From positions 1 through 7,804 of the forward strand of contig CBFHSX010000061.1 of NCBI GenBank assembly GCA_965658615.1: a stretch of DNA of 7,804 bases, read 5' to 3'. Position numbers and translations under genes: made by a program. Below are positions 1 to 5,774 of the stretch, piece after piece. This stretch comes from UBA8337 sp965658615. Lineage in GTDB: Bacteria > Pseudomonadota > Alphaproteobacteria > RS24. Positions within the stretch are counted from its first letter, which is position 1; each line of letters starts with the position of its first letter. Below the pieces are notes generated by a model. That model had not been told where the DNA came from and searched no databases. It saw only the letters and a list, made by a program, of their open reading frames with translations.

Positions 1-534
1 CGCCAACCCCCACGCCGCGCCAATCGTGCCGGCCATGGCAGCACGCATTGTGATGGCGCGGCCTTTGCGATAGGCGTCAAACCGCGCCGCCATATCCTCA
101 AGCAGCGCCCTCTCCCCGCCAAATAAATGCGCGCAGCCGCTGACATCCATCAGCAGACCATATTCAGGCAGATCATGCGGCGTCTCGACAAGGCTGTCAT
201 ACCCGACCCAGGGCGTGTAGCGTTGCAACCAATGAGCGCATTTCTCCAACCGCGCTTTGGCCTGTGCCGCATCGGCCATGGCCGTGTGCAGTGCCGGCAC
301 GAGCGCGCGCGCATCAGCCAGCGACATAGCCGGATGCAGCCCCGCTTCTTGCGCCGCCCGATTAAGGGCTACCAGAATTTGTGCGTTTTTATGCTTATCG
401 ATCAGCGCAAATGGCGCATGCGGCGCGACCATGGCCGGAGAAATCTCGGCCGCCCAATGCGGAAACCACAAGGCGATGATGCGCCGACCGGAGGGCAGAG
501 GCTTTTGTGGTGTGAGGGCGCGCGACGGTGACAT
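1..534 (-). CDS. imuB: ImuB, Y-family DNA polymerase-like protein (N-terminal part, runs off left edge)
   Basis: This is the N-terminal 178 codons of an ImuB protein; the rest lies beyond the left edge. ImuB is the inactive Y-family polymerase homologue that links the sliding clamp to DnaE2 in SOS mutagenesis. Near the N-terminus IIALWFPHWA (residues 19-28) replaces the metal-binding Asp-containing strand of active Y-family polymerases, as is typical of ImuB. MDVSGCAHLFGGE (about 129-141) matches the ImuB hallmark 'DVTGCAHLFGGE'. The ATG at 534 lies 9 bp after the imuA stop with a weak AGGCG in between, so translation is probably coupled to imuA. The gene shares the imuA reading frame, separated by TAG and three sense codons. 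In this family dnaE2 usually follows, but it would be outside the window. The identification is from conserved motifs and neighbour and is firm. Confidence 0.93.
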   Translation of the reverse strand, partial: MSPSRALTPQKPLPSGRRIIALWFPHWAAEISPAMVAPHAPFALIDKHKNAQILVALNRAAQEAGLHPAMSLADARALVPALHTAMADAAQAKARLEKCAHWLQRYTPWVGYDSLVETPHDLPEYGLLMDVSGCAHLFGGERALLEDMAARFDAYRKGRAITMRAAMAGTIGAAWGLA

Positions 535-543
535 GACAGACGC

Positions 544-1374
544 CTAAGAAGCGTGCTGCGCCGCCATAAGCGGCACAAGCATTTGCGGGGCGTCATCGTC
601 AATCGCGGTCATTGGAAGCGGCGTATGCTGCGGATAAACCCCCCAGCCTTGCGGCGGCGGCATGGCCTGATAAGCAAGCCGCGATTTGGCCAAGCTGACC
701 TGCCAGCCTTGGCGCGGCGCGGCCGACACCTGCCAGCGCGTGGTGGCAGCCGTTGCGGCACCGGCCGCCGCCGCGCCCAGCGCGATGATGAGCGGCCGTG
801 TGGCGGCACGCGCGGCCAAACTCAAGCGGCGGCTGGCGGTAAAATCGGGGGCCGCATCCCAGCTGGCCAACACGCTGCACCCGACCGCCGGACAGGCCAA
901 AGCTTCTTCGCCGGCCCATAATAAATCCGCCAGTGTGACGCCGTCGAGATAAGCCAGATGTGTGGCCGATAAATCATGCGCCGACTTATCATGCGCAGCG
1001 ACATACGCCGCTAGAGCCGGGGCATAGGGTTGACCGCCCTCGCGCACAGCGGCATGGGTTTGGCCATATAATAATATGCTCTCAGCTTCGCTCGCGGCCA
1101 GAAACTGCGCCGCCAGTCGATAAGCGAATCCCAAAGCCGCTGCCATATCGCCGGGCCGGGCCGCAACCACCTCATGCATCCCCCCACATGGTAGACCGCC
1201 GCCGCCTTGCTGCGTCAGATAGGCATCGATCGGCGCAAAGCCGGTGGTAATTTGCGGCCCCGTCTCAAGCACCGGCTCAAACCGTGCCACCAGCTTTTGC
1301 AAACGCGCCAGCCTATGCTGCGCCTTATGCTGCCGCACAGCCTGCCTTGCCTGATTATCGGTCGCCTTATACAT
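544..1374 (-). CDS. imuA: ImuA, SOS mutagenesis accessory protein (RecA/SulA-like fold)
   Basis: Complete gene, 276 residues, within the usual size for ImuA. ImuA is a RecA-like protein that works with ImuB and DnaE2 in damage-induced translesion synthesis. Family landmarks visible are LPCGGMHEV (61-69), a degenerate P-loop region AARPGDMAAALGFA (71-84) lacking the GK[ST] of a working Walker A, DFTASRRLSLAA (177-188) and TTRWQVSAAP (211-220). The N-terminal 30 residues are basic and Gln-rich. The ATG at 1374 has only a weak AGAG ribosome binding site. A LexA box lies 16 bp upstream of the start, so the gene is expected to be repressed by LexA and induced by DNA damage. It ends in TAG, 9 bp before imuB, and forms an operon with it. 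An unrelated RecA-like protein is unlikely given the imuB neighbour. Confidence 0.93.
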   Translation of the reverse strand: MYKATDNQARQAVRQHKAQHRLARLQKLVARFEPVLETGPQITTGFAPIDAYLTQQGGGGLPCGGMHEVVAARPGDMAAALGFAYRLAAQFLAASEAESILLYGQTHAAVREGGQPYAPALAAYVAAHDKSAHDLSATHLAYLDGVTLADLLWAGEEALACPAVGCSVLASWDAAPDFTASRRLSLAARAATRPLIIALGAAAAGAATAATTRWQVSAAPRQGWQVSLAKSRLAYQAMPPPQGWGVYPQHTPLPMTAIDDDAPQMLVPLMAAQHAS

Positions 1375-1390
1375 TCTGTTCTCTTTTTTT

Positions 1391-1405
1391 GTTCCTGTTT
1401 TGTTC
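1391..1405 (-). promoter_or_regulatory. LexA (SOS) box upstream of imuA
   Basis: On the minus strand the sequence is GAACAAAACAGGAAC, an exact match to the direct-repeat GAAC-N7-GAAC pattern known for alphaproteobacterial LexA (GTTC-N7-GTTC on the plus strand). It overlaps the last four bases of the candidate -10 and lies 16 bp before the imuA ATG, so bound LexA should block RNA polymerase. A third GAAC follows at 1378-1381 with a 9-bp spacer, and an oppositely oriented copy lies at 1414-1417. LexA control of imuA operons is well established in this class. Confidence 0.88.
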
Positions 1406-1430
1406 TAAAATGAGAACAACTAAGAGTCAA
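1402..1430 (-). promoter_or_regulatory. Candidate sigma-70 promoter of imuA-imuB
   Basis: On the minus strand a -35 TTGACT (1430-1425, five of six consensus bases) is followed by a 17-bp spacer and a -10 TAGAAC (1407-1402, four of six). The predicted transcript would start roughly 20 nt before the imuA ATG. The LexA box begins inside the -10, which supports the placement. This rests on sequence pattern only. Confidence 0.55.
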
Positions 1431-1504
1431 GCCAGAGTCAAACCGGCATCACATAAGACAGAAAGTAGAAAAACACACAGCCCTCACTTCGGCGCATGTA
1501 CCTT

Positions 1505-2125
1505 TTATTTAAGGGTCGCACTACCCCAATAAGTATAGCCGAGAATCCGCGGCGTGCTGGGCACATACATTTGCTCAAGATCGGTGATTTTAAAGCCACC
1601 CTCTTCGATCAAATGCGGGATATCGCGGTTGATATTGCAGCCGCCGGCAATCTTGCCCCATGTGCCATTGAGGCGGTTTTGCCATTTTTCCACCGCTGCA
1701 TCGGGGGCTTTGCCATGTTCGGAGAAAATCAACTTGCCGCCCGGCTTCAGCACACGGCGCATATTTTGCATCGCCTTTAATGTACCGGGGATAGTGCACA
1801 GCGTATAGGTCAGGAGCACCGTATCGACGCTATTATCCTCGAGCGGGATTTCCTCGCCCGGCAGATCGATAAATTCGACATCAAACGGGGCTTTTTCGGC
1901 CAGCGGCTTGGCGCGCTTGACCATATCCGGCGCCGGTTCCAGACCGAACACCATCTCCACCTTATTGGGGTCGTAAAATTCCAGATTATGGCCCGTGCCC
2001 ATGCCGACTTCCAGCACGCGCCCCTCGCAATGCGGCACAACTTTCTCGCGCTGCTTCAAAATCGGTTTGGTGCCGCAAGCCGTGCCGATAAAGCGCGGCA
2101 AAATATATTTGTCGTAAAAGCCCAT
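1505..2125 (-). CDS. Class I SAM-dependent methyltransferase (METTL7/UbiE-like)
   Basis: A 206-residue cytosolic methyltransferase of the Methyltransf_11 type. Motif I is VLEVGMGTG (37-45), with an acidic residue E63 at the end of the second strand (VFGLEPAP) to hold the SAM ribose. DNSVDTVLLTYTLCTIP (97-113) is the motif II region, and LKPGGKLIFSEHG (126-138) is the post-motif strand. The C-terminal part with WQNRLNGTW and GGCNINRD resembles METTL7-type proteins; mammalian members methylate thiols, but the substrate of the bacterial ones is not known to me. The ATG at 2125 has an AGGGA ribosome binding site about 11 nt upstream, inside one arm of an inverted repeat. It is 113 bp downstream of ilvE and 130 bp upstream of imuA. 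The enzyme class is clear and the substrate cannot be told. A ubiquinone or lipid methyltransferase is an alternative. Confidence 0.85.
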   Translation of the reverse strand: MGFYDKYILPRFIGTACGTKPILKQREKVVPHCEGRVLEVGMGTGHNLEFYDPNKVEMVFGLEPAPDMVKRAKPLAEKAPFDVEFIDLPGEEIPLEDNSVDTVLLTYTLCTIPGTLKAMQNMRRVLKPGGKLIFSEHGKAPDAAVEKWQNRLNGTWGKIAGGCNINRDIPHLIEEGGFKITDLEQMYVPSTPRILGYTYWGSATLK

Positions 2126-2133
2126 AATCTATC

Positions 2134-2155
2134 TTTCCCTCACAATTTAGGGAAA
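2134..2155 (-). repeat. Perfect 7-bp inverted repeat overlapping the methyltransferase ribosome binding site
   Basis: On the minus strand TTTCCCT, an 8-nt spacer, then AGGGAAA; the second arm is the likely Shine-Dalgarno sequence of the methyltransferase gene, whose ATG is 8 nt further on. In RNA this would form a hairpin hiding the ribosome binding site; in DNA it could be a repressor operator. The repeat is seen directly, and the function is inference. Confidence 0.45.
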
Positions 2156-2166
2156 AAGCGTGACAT

Positions 2167-2192
2167 AAAATCAACCTCGAGAAAAGAGGTCG
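2167..2192 (-). terminator. Candidate weak intrinsic terminator after ilvE
   Basis: Read on the minus strand, CGACCTC and GAGGTTG form a 7-bp stem (one G-U pair) around a 7-nt loop TTTTCTC, followed by ATTTTATG. The U-run is short, so this is a modest terminator. It lies about 47 bp after the ilvE stop, where one would be expected. Confidence 0.38.
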
Positions 2193-2238
2193 AAACGAAA
2201 ACGGTCAAATCAATTATGTGGCATCAAAGCCCGGCCGC

Positions 2239-3108
2239 TTAACCACCAACCAGCGCGGTGTAATCCTGCATCAGATTTTTGGAAATCTCGCCCGGCGTGA
2301 AGCGGTAGGGGCCGATTTCTGAGACCGGTGTCACTTCGGCCGCCGTGCCGGTGATGAAGCATTCAGAAAACCCTTCCAGCTCTTCCGGCATGATGGCGCG
2401 CTCGACAATTTCAATGCCGCGCTGGCGCGCCAAATCCATAACGGTGCGGCGCGTAATGCCGTCGAGGAAGCAATCCGGCGTCGGCGTATGGATGACGCCG
2501 TATTGGATGAAAAACATATTGGCACCGGTGGCCTCGGCCACTTGCCCGCGCCAATCCAGCATCATCGCATCGGCATAGCCTTTGCTTTCGGCCTCGTGTT
2601 TTGACAGCGTACAAATCATATATAGGCCCGCCGCTTTGGCGTGGCACGGCGCGGTTTCCGGCGACGGGCGACGATATTTCGCCATATCCAAACGAATACC
2701 CTTAAGCCGTTCTTCAGGGTTGAAATAAGACGGCCATTCCCATGCGGCGACGGCGACATTAATGCGGTTTTGCTGCGCCGAGACACCCATCATCTCGCTA
2801 CCGCGCCAAGCGACCGGACGGATATAGCCATCCACCAGATTATTGGCTTTCAGCGTCGCCTCGCAGGCCGCGTCAATCTCTTCGATCGAATAGGGGATTT
2901 CAAAGCCCAATTCGCGCGCCGACTAAAACAAGCGCTCCGTATGCTCGCGCAATTTGAAAATTTTACCGCCATAGGCACGCTCGCCCTCAAACACGCAAGA
3001 GCCATAATGCAGGCCATGCGTCAGCACGTGCACTTTGGTATCGGCCCAGGGCGACATTTCACCATTCATCCAGATGAAACCGTCACGTTGATCAAAAGCG
3101 ATGCTCAT
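2239..3108 (-). pseudogene. ilvE: Branched-chain amino acid aminotransferase, interrupted by an in-frame TAG
   Basis: IlvE transfers the amino group between glutamate and branched-chain 2-oxo acids, the last step of Leu/Ile/Val synthesis (fold-type IV PLP enzyme). The frame runs from ATG 3108 to TAA 2239 (289 positions) with one amber codon at 2925-2923, position 62. The context is HTERLF, stop, SARELGFEIPY; family members read straight through here (E. coli RLHDSAK). No base is gained or lost. Before the stop are HGLHYGS (31-37) and FEGERAYGG (40-48). After it are the RPVAWRG arginine (about 97), the catalytic PLP lysine in HAKAAGLY (about 158), the glutamate in GQVAEATGANMF (about 192) and GTAAEVTPV (about 254-262). 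GGGG lies 7 nt before ATG 3108; the ATG at 3129 has no ribosome binding site. A single substitution (for example GAG or CAG to TAG) explains it. It may be a young pseudogene, a sequencing error or a suppressed codon. Confidence 0.85.
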
Positions 3109-3151
3109 TTTCCTACCCCGCAAGCGCATTTATCTGCGGCTTGTTTTTTCG

Positions 3152-3180
3152 TTCGTGCTAGAATTATCAGTGAAGATAAT
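3152..3180 (+). promoter_or_regulatory. Candidate promoter of the marR operon
   Basis: A weak -35 TTCGTG (3152-3157), exactly 17 bp spacer, and -10 GATAAT (3175-3180), which is the right arm of the palindrome. The -35 is poor, so the call rests mainly on the -10, the spacing and the symmetry with the ilvE promoter. The leader to ATG 3220 would be about 33 nt. Confidence 0.35.
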
Positions 3181-3181
3181 T
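3162..3181. promoter_or_regulatory. Palindromic candidate operator between ilvE and marR
   Basis: AATTATCAGTGAAGATAATT is a perfect 7-bp inverted repeat with a 6-bp centre. Its size and position fit a MarR-family dimer site. The arms contain GATAAT on both strands, each placed as a -10 for one of the divergent genes, so a bound repressor would shut off both. The palindrome is seen directly, and the binding protein is inferred from the adjacent marR gene. Confidence 0.55.
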
Positions 3182-3189
3182 TATGTCAA
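3163..3189 (-). promoter_or_regulatory. Candidate sigma-70 promoter of ilvE
   Basis: On the minus strand a perfect -35 TTGACA (3189-3184) is followed by a 15-bp spacer and GATAAT (3168-3163, five of six consensus bases). The spacer is 2 bp short of optimal, and the palindrome fills the spacer and -10. A start near 3155 leaves a leader of about 45 nt before ATG 3108, which also favours that start over 3129. Confidence 0.5.
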
Positions 3190-3219
3190 TAAGACTGACC
3201 TTTTGAGCGAGCCCGGCAG

Positions 3220-3717
3220 ATGAGCAAAAACAAAAAGCCAAGCGATGCATTTACCGATGCAATTGAGCTGATGTTCTTTGCCTATCGTGATTTCATCGAC
3301 GACCCCGACATTATATTGGCGGCACATGATTTCGGCCGCGCGCATCACCGCGTTCTGCACTTTGTCGCCGTCAGCCCGGGCATTTCCATCGCCGAATTAC
3401 TGGATATTTTGCGCGTCACCAAACAAAGTCTGGCGCGTGTGCTGCGCGACCTCATCGATGCAGGCTATATCGAGCAGCGCATCGGCGCCAGTGACCGCCG
3501 CAAACGACTGCTGCACCTCACCCAAACCGGCAAAGCGCTGCATGATAAGCTGATTGCGCCGCAACAAGCGCGCTTTGCCGAGGTGCGCCAAGCCGTCGGC
3601 GAAGCGGCTTTCGAGCAGTGGAAACACACAATGCGGCTTGTCATTAACAGCGAAGACCGCGAAAATATCGACCAGTTAATCACAAGAAGCCGCGCTGCCG
3701 TCGGCGGCACAGAGTAA
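3220..3717 (+). CDS. MarR-family transcriptional regulator (PetP-like)
   Basis: A 165-residue winged-helix DNA-binding protein of normal MarR length. The helix-turn-helix spans about 55-84 (ISIAELLDILRVTKQSLARVLRDLIDAGYI, residues 55-84 in part), with the recognition helix about 67-80. The wing has the typical DRRKRLLHLTQTG (92-104), including the Asp-Arg pair conserved in the family. N- and C-terminal helices would form the dimer interface. The ATG at 3220 has no strong ribosome binding site. It is the first gene of a three-gene operon and divergent from ilvE. MarR next to an OmpR-type regulator matches petP-petR of Rhodobacter capsulatus, so a PetP-like role is plausible but unproven. It probably binds the palindrome at 3162-3181 and so controls itself and ilvE. 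The effector ligand is unknown. Confidence 0.9.
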   Translation: MSKNKKPSDAFTDAIELMFFAYRDFIDDPDIILAAHDFGRAHHRVLHFVAVSPGISIAELLDILRVTKQSLARVLRDLIDAGYIEQRIGASDRRKRLLHLTQTGKALHDKLIAPQQARFAEVRQAVGEAAFEQWKHTMRLVINSEDRENIDQLITRSRAAVGGTE

Positions 3718-3729
3718 GAGCGACATTCA

Positions 3730-4428
3730 ATGAGCCAGTTGGACGAAACGACACCGCATATTCTCATCGTTGATGACGACACGCGTATTCGCGAACTGTT
3801 GCAAAAATATCTCGCCGATAATGGCTATCGCACCTCCACCGCTGCCGATGCCGCCGAGGCGCAGCGCAAAATGGACGCGCTGACCTATGACCTTTTGGTG
3901 CTGGATATTATGATGCCCGGGATTACCGGCCTCGAATTTACCGCCAAATTGCGCGAGGCGGAAAATCCGGTGCCGATCCTGCTGCTCACCGCTTTAGCCG
4001 AGACCGAGCAGCGCATTGAGGGGCTGACATTAGGGGCTGATGATTATCTACCCAAGCCGTTTGACCCGAAGGAATTGCTGCTGCGTGTGCAAAATATCCT
4101 GCGTCGTGCCGGAACGGATGAAAACACCATTGCACCGCCGGAAGAAGTGCGCTTCGGCAATTATCTATTCCGTTTCGAGCGCGGCGAGCTGACCTGCGAT
4201 GGCGCGCGCACCACCTTGACCACACGTGAAATAGAAGTTCTACGCTGCCTGACACAAGCGCCGGGCCGTATCGTCACACGCAGCGAGCTGGCCGATGGCG
4301 AAGAAATTTCCGAACGCGCCATTGATGTGCAAATCAACCGCCTGCGTCGCAAAATCGAGGCCGATCCACGCGACCCGCTCTATCTGCAAACCGTGCGCGG
4401 CGCCGGTTATGTTTTGAGAACGGATTAG
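3730..4428 (+). CDS. OmpR/PhoB-family response regulator (PetR-like)
   Basis: A 232-residue two-domain response regulator. The receiver domain (about 10-128) has the acidic pocket D15-D17 (VDDD), the phosphoacceptor D59 in LVLDIMMPG, T87 (LLLTALAE) and K109 (LPKPF), so all phosphotransfer residues are present. The C-terminal winged helix (about 138-232) contains LTTREIEVLRCL, RAIDVQINRLRRKIE and the terminal TVRGAGYVLRTD, an OmpR-type end. It starts 12 bp after marR and ends 3 bp before the kinase gene, its obvious partner. The layout resembles petR of Rhodobacter capsulatus, linked in that organism to petP. The target genes cannot be read from the sequence. The TAG stop sits exactly where family members end. 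Confidence 0.94.
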   Translation: MSQLDETTPHILIVDDDTRIRELLQKYLADNGYRTSTAADAAEAQRKMDALTYDLLVLDIMMPGITGLEFTAKLREAENPVPILLLTALAETEQRIEGLTLGADDYLPKPFDPKELLLRVQNILRRAGTDENTIAPPEEVRFGNYLFRFERGELTCDGARTTLTTREIEVLRCLTQAPGRIVTRSELADGEEISERAIDVQINRLRRKIEADPRDPLYLQTVRGAGYVLRTD

Positions 4429-4431
4429 ACA

Positions 4432-5769
4432 ATGCGCTTTTCCCTCGCAGCATGGCTGAAAACCTATATGCCGACCGGGCTGTTTCCGCGCTCGCTGCTC
4501 ATCATTGTCATGCCGGTCGTGCTGACGCAAATCGTCGTCGCCTTTGTGTTTATGGAGCGACATTGGTCGACCGTGACGCAGCGTCTGTCGCGCGCTGTTG
4601 TGTCGGATATTTCCATGCTGGTCGATTTGCGAATGCGCGAGCAAGGCGGTGACGGCGAAATGCTCAGCCAAATGGCGGGCGATGCTTTTGCCATGTCGGT
4701 GGCTTTTCTGCCCGGCGAAACGCTGCCCGACGCGACGGAGACGCCGATTGTCGCGCTGCTGCACCAATCGCTCTCACGCGAGCTGACGCAGCAAGTGGCG
4801 CGGCCATTTTGGATCGACACGCAAACTTATGATAATTACGTCGATATACGCGTGCTGCTGCCCGGCGAAGTGATGCGCGTACTGGCGCAACGCAAGCGGG
4901 TTTACGCCACCAATACGCATATTTTCATGATCTGGATGGTCGGCACATCAGTGATTTTGCTGATGGTCTCCGGGGTTTTCTTGCGCAATCAAATCCGTCC
5001 CATCCAGCGCCTTGCCGAGGCGGCGGAGGAATTTGGCAAAGGCCGCGATATGCCCGATTTCCGCCCCTCAGGCGCGACAGAAGTGCGTTCAGCCGCAAGC
5101 AGCTTTATCGAAATGCGCGACCGCATCCAGCGGCAAATCGAGCAGCGCACCACCATGTTGGCCGGTGTCAGCCATGACCTGCGCACGCCGCTGACGCGGC
5201 TGAAGCTGCAACTCGCCATGCTGCCGGAAAGCAGCGAGATTGAAGAGCTCAACACCGATATTGGCGAGATGGAAGACATGCTGGATGACTATCTGGCTTT
5301 TGCGCGCGGCTATCAGGGCGAGACGGCCAGCGATGCGGAATTGGCGCCGTTCATGGAGCATATCCACCATGATGCCGAACGGCGTTGGCCGAATGTGCAA
5401 GTGCGTCTGGTCGACCGCCTGTCAACGCAAGTGGCCATGAAACAAAACGCCATGCGGCGCTGCATCACCAATCTGGTCAATAATGCCTGCAATCATGCCG
5501 GGCTGGTGCATATTGGCGCGCAATTCAATGCGGCGCGCGACATGGTCAATATAACGATTGACGATAATGGCGTCGGCATTCCGGCTGATAAGCTGGAGGA
5601 AGTCTTCCGGCCTTTTTATCGCATTGATGATGCACGCAATGCGCAAACAGGCGGCACCGGTCTGGGTCTGGCGATTGCGCGCGATGTGGCGCGCGGTCAT
5701 GGCGGTGATATTGTCTTGTCGAAAAGCGCGCTGGGCGGCCTGCGGGCCACGGTGTCGCTACCCGTTTAA
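4432..5769 (+). CDS. EnvZ-like membrane sensor histidine kinase
   Basis: A 445-residue inner-membrane kinase. In order: transmembrane segment 1 (about 20-41), a periplasmic domain of about 120 residues (42-162), transmembrane segment 2 (about 164-184), HAMP linker (about 184-236, starting RNQIRPIQRLAEAAEEF), dimerisation/phosphoacceptor helix with the H-box VSHDLRTPLTRLK (246-258; H248), and an ATPase domain with N-box NLVNNACNH (347-355), G1 DDNGVGIP (378-385) and GGTGLGLAIA (407-416). All catalytic motifs are intact. The lone F-box-like stretch is VFRPFYRID (391-399). The gene is 3 bp after the response regulator and should phosphorylate it at D59. The periplasmic region shows no recognisable ligand domain, so the signal is unknown. 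It converges with proC, leaving 5 bp between stops. Confidence 0.94.
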   Translation: MRFSLAAWLKTYMPTGLFPRSLLIIVMPVVLTQIVVAFVFMERHWSTVTQRLSRAVVSDISMLVDLRMREQGGDGEMLSQMAGDAFAMSVAFLPGETLPDATETPIVALLHQSLSRELTQQVARPFWIDTQTYDNYVDIRVLLPGEVMRVLAQRKRVYATNTHIFMIWMVGTSVILLMVSGVFLRNQIRPIQRLAEAAEEFGKGRDMPDFRPSGATEVRSAASSFIEMRDRIQRQIEQRTTMLAGVSHDLRTPLTRLKLQLAMLPESSEIEELNTDIGEMEDMLDDYLAFARGYQGETASDAELAPFMEHIHHDAERRWPNVQVRLVDRLSTQVAMKQNAMRRCITNLVNNACNHAGLVHIGAQFNAARDMVNITIDDNGVGIPADKLEEVFRPFYRIDDARNAQTGGTGLGLAIARDVARGHGGDIVLSKSALGGLRATVSLPV

Positions 5770-5774
5770 ACGTT

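Noticed and set aside
127..531. 134-codon open frame on the plus strand
   Set aside because: It is opposite the imuB reading frame, which carries clear ImuB motifs; the plus-strand translation is Arg-rich and low in family-like features.
1418..1504. Possible terminator after the methyltransferase gene
   Set aside because: I looked for a stem with a following U-run on the minus strand and saw only a 3-bp GCC/GGC pairing, too weak to call.
2923..2925. Global reassignment of TAG to an amino acid
   Set aside because: imuA and the response regulator both end in TAG at exactly the normal length for their families (the regulator after GAGYVLRTD), so TAG works as a stop here.
2239..3129. Two separate genes instead of one interrupted ilvE
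   Set aside because: Both parts are in the same frame and align end to end with a single aminotransferase. The second part has only a TTG with no ribosome binding site, and no known protein has either half alone.
3109..3129. Upstream ATG at 3129 as the ilvE start
   Set aside because: It has no ribosome binding site and adds seven basic residues absent from the family, while ATG 3108 has GGGG at good spacing and fits the usual N-terminus.
2641..3192. 183-codon open frame on the plus strand
   Set aside because: It lies opposite ilvE, whose minus-strand product matches a known family in detail across the amber codon; the plus-strand product shows no recognisable motif, and its 3' end runs across the divergent promoter region.
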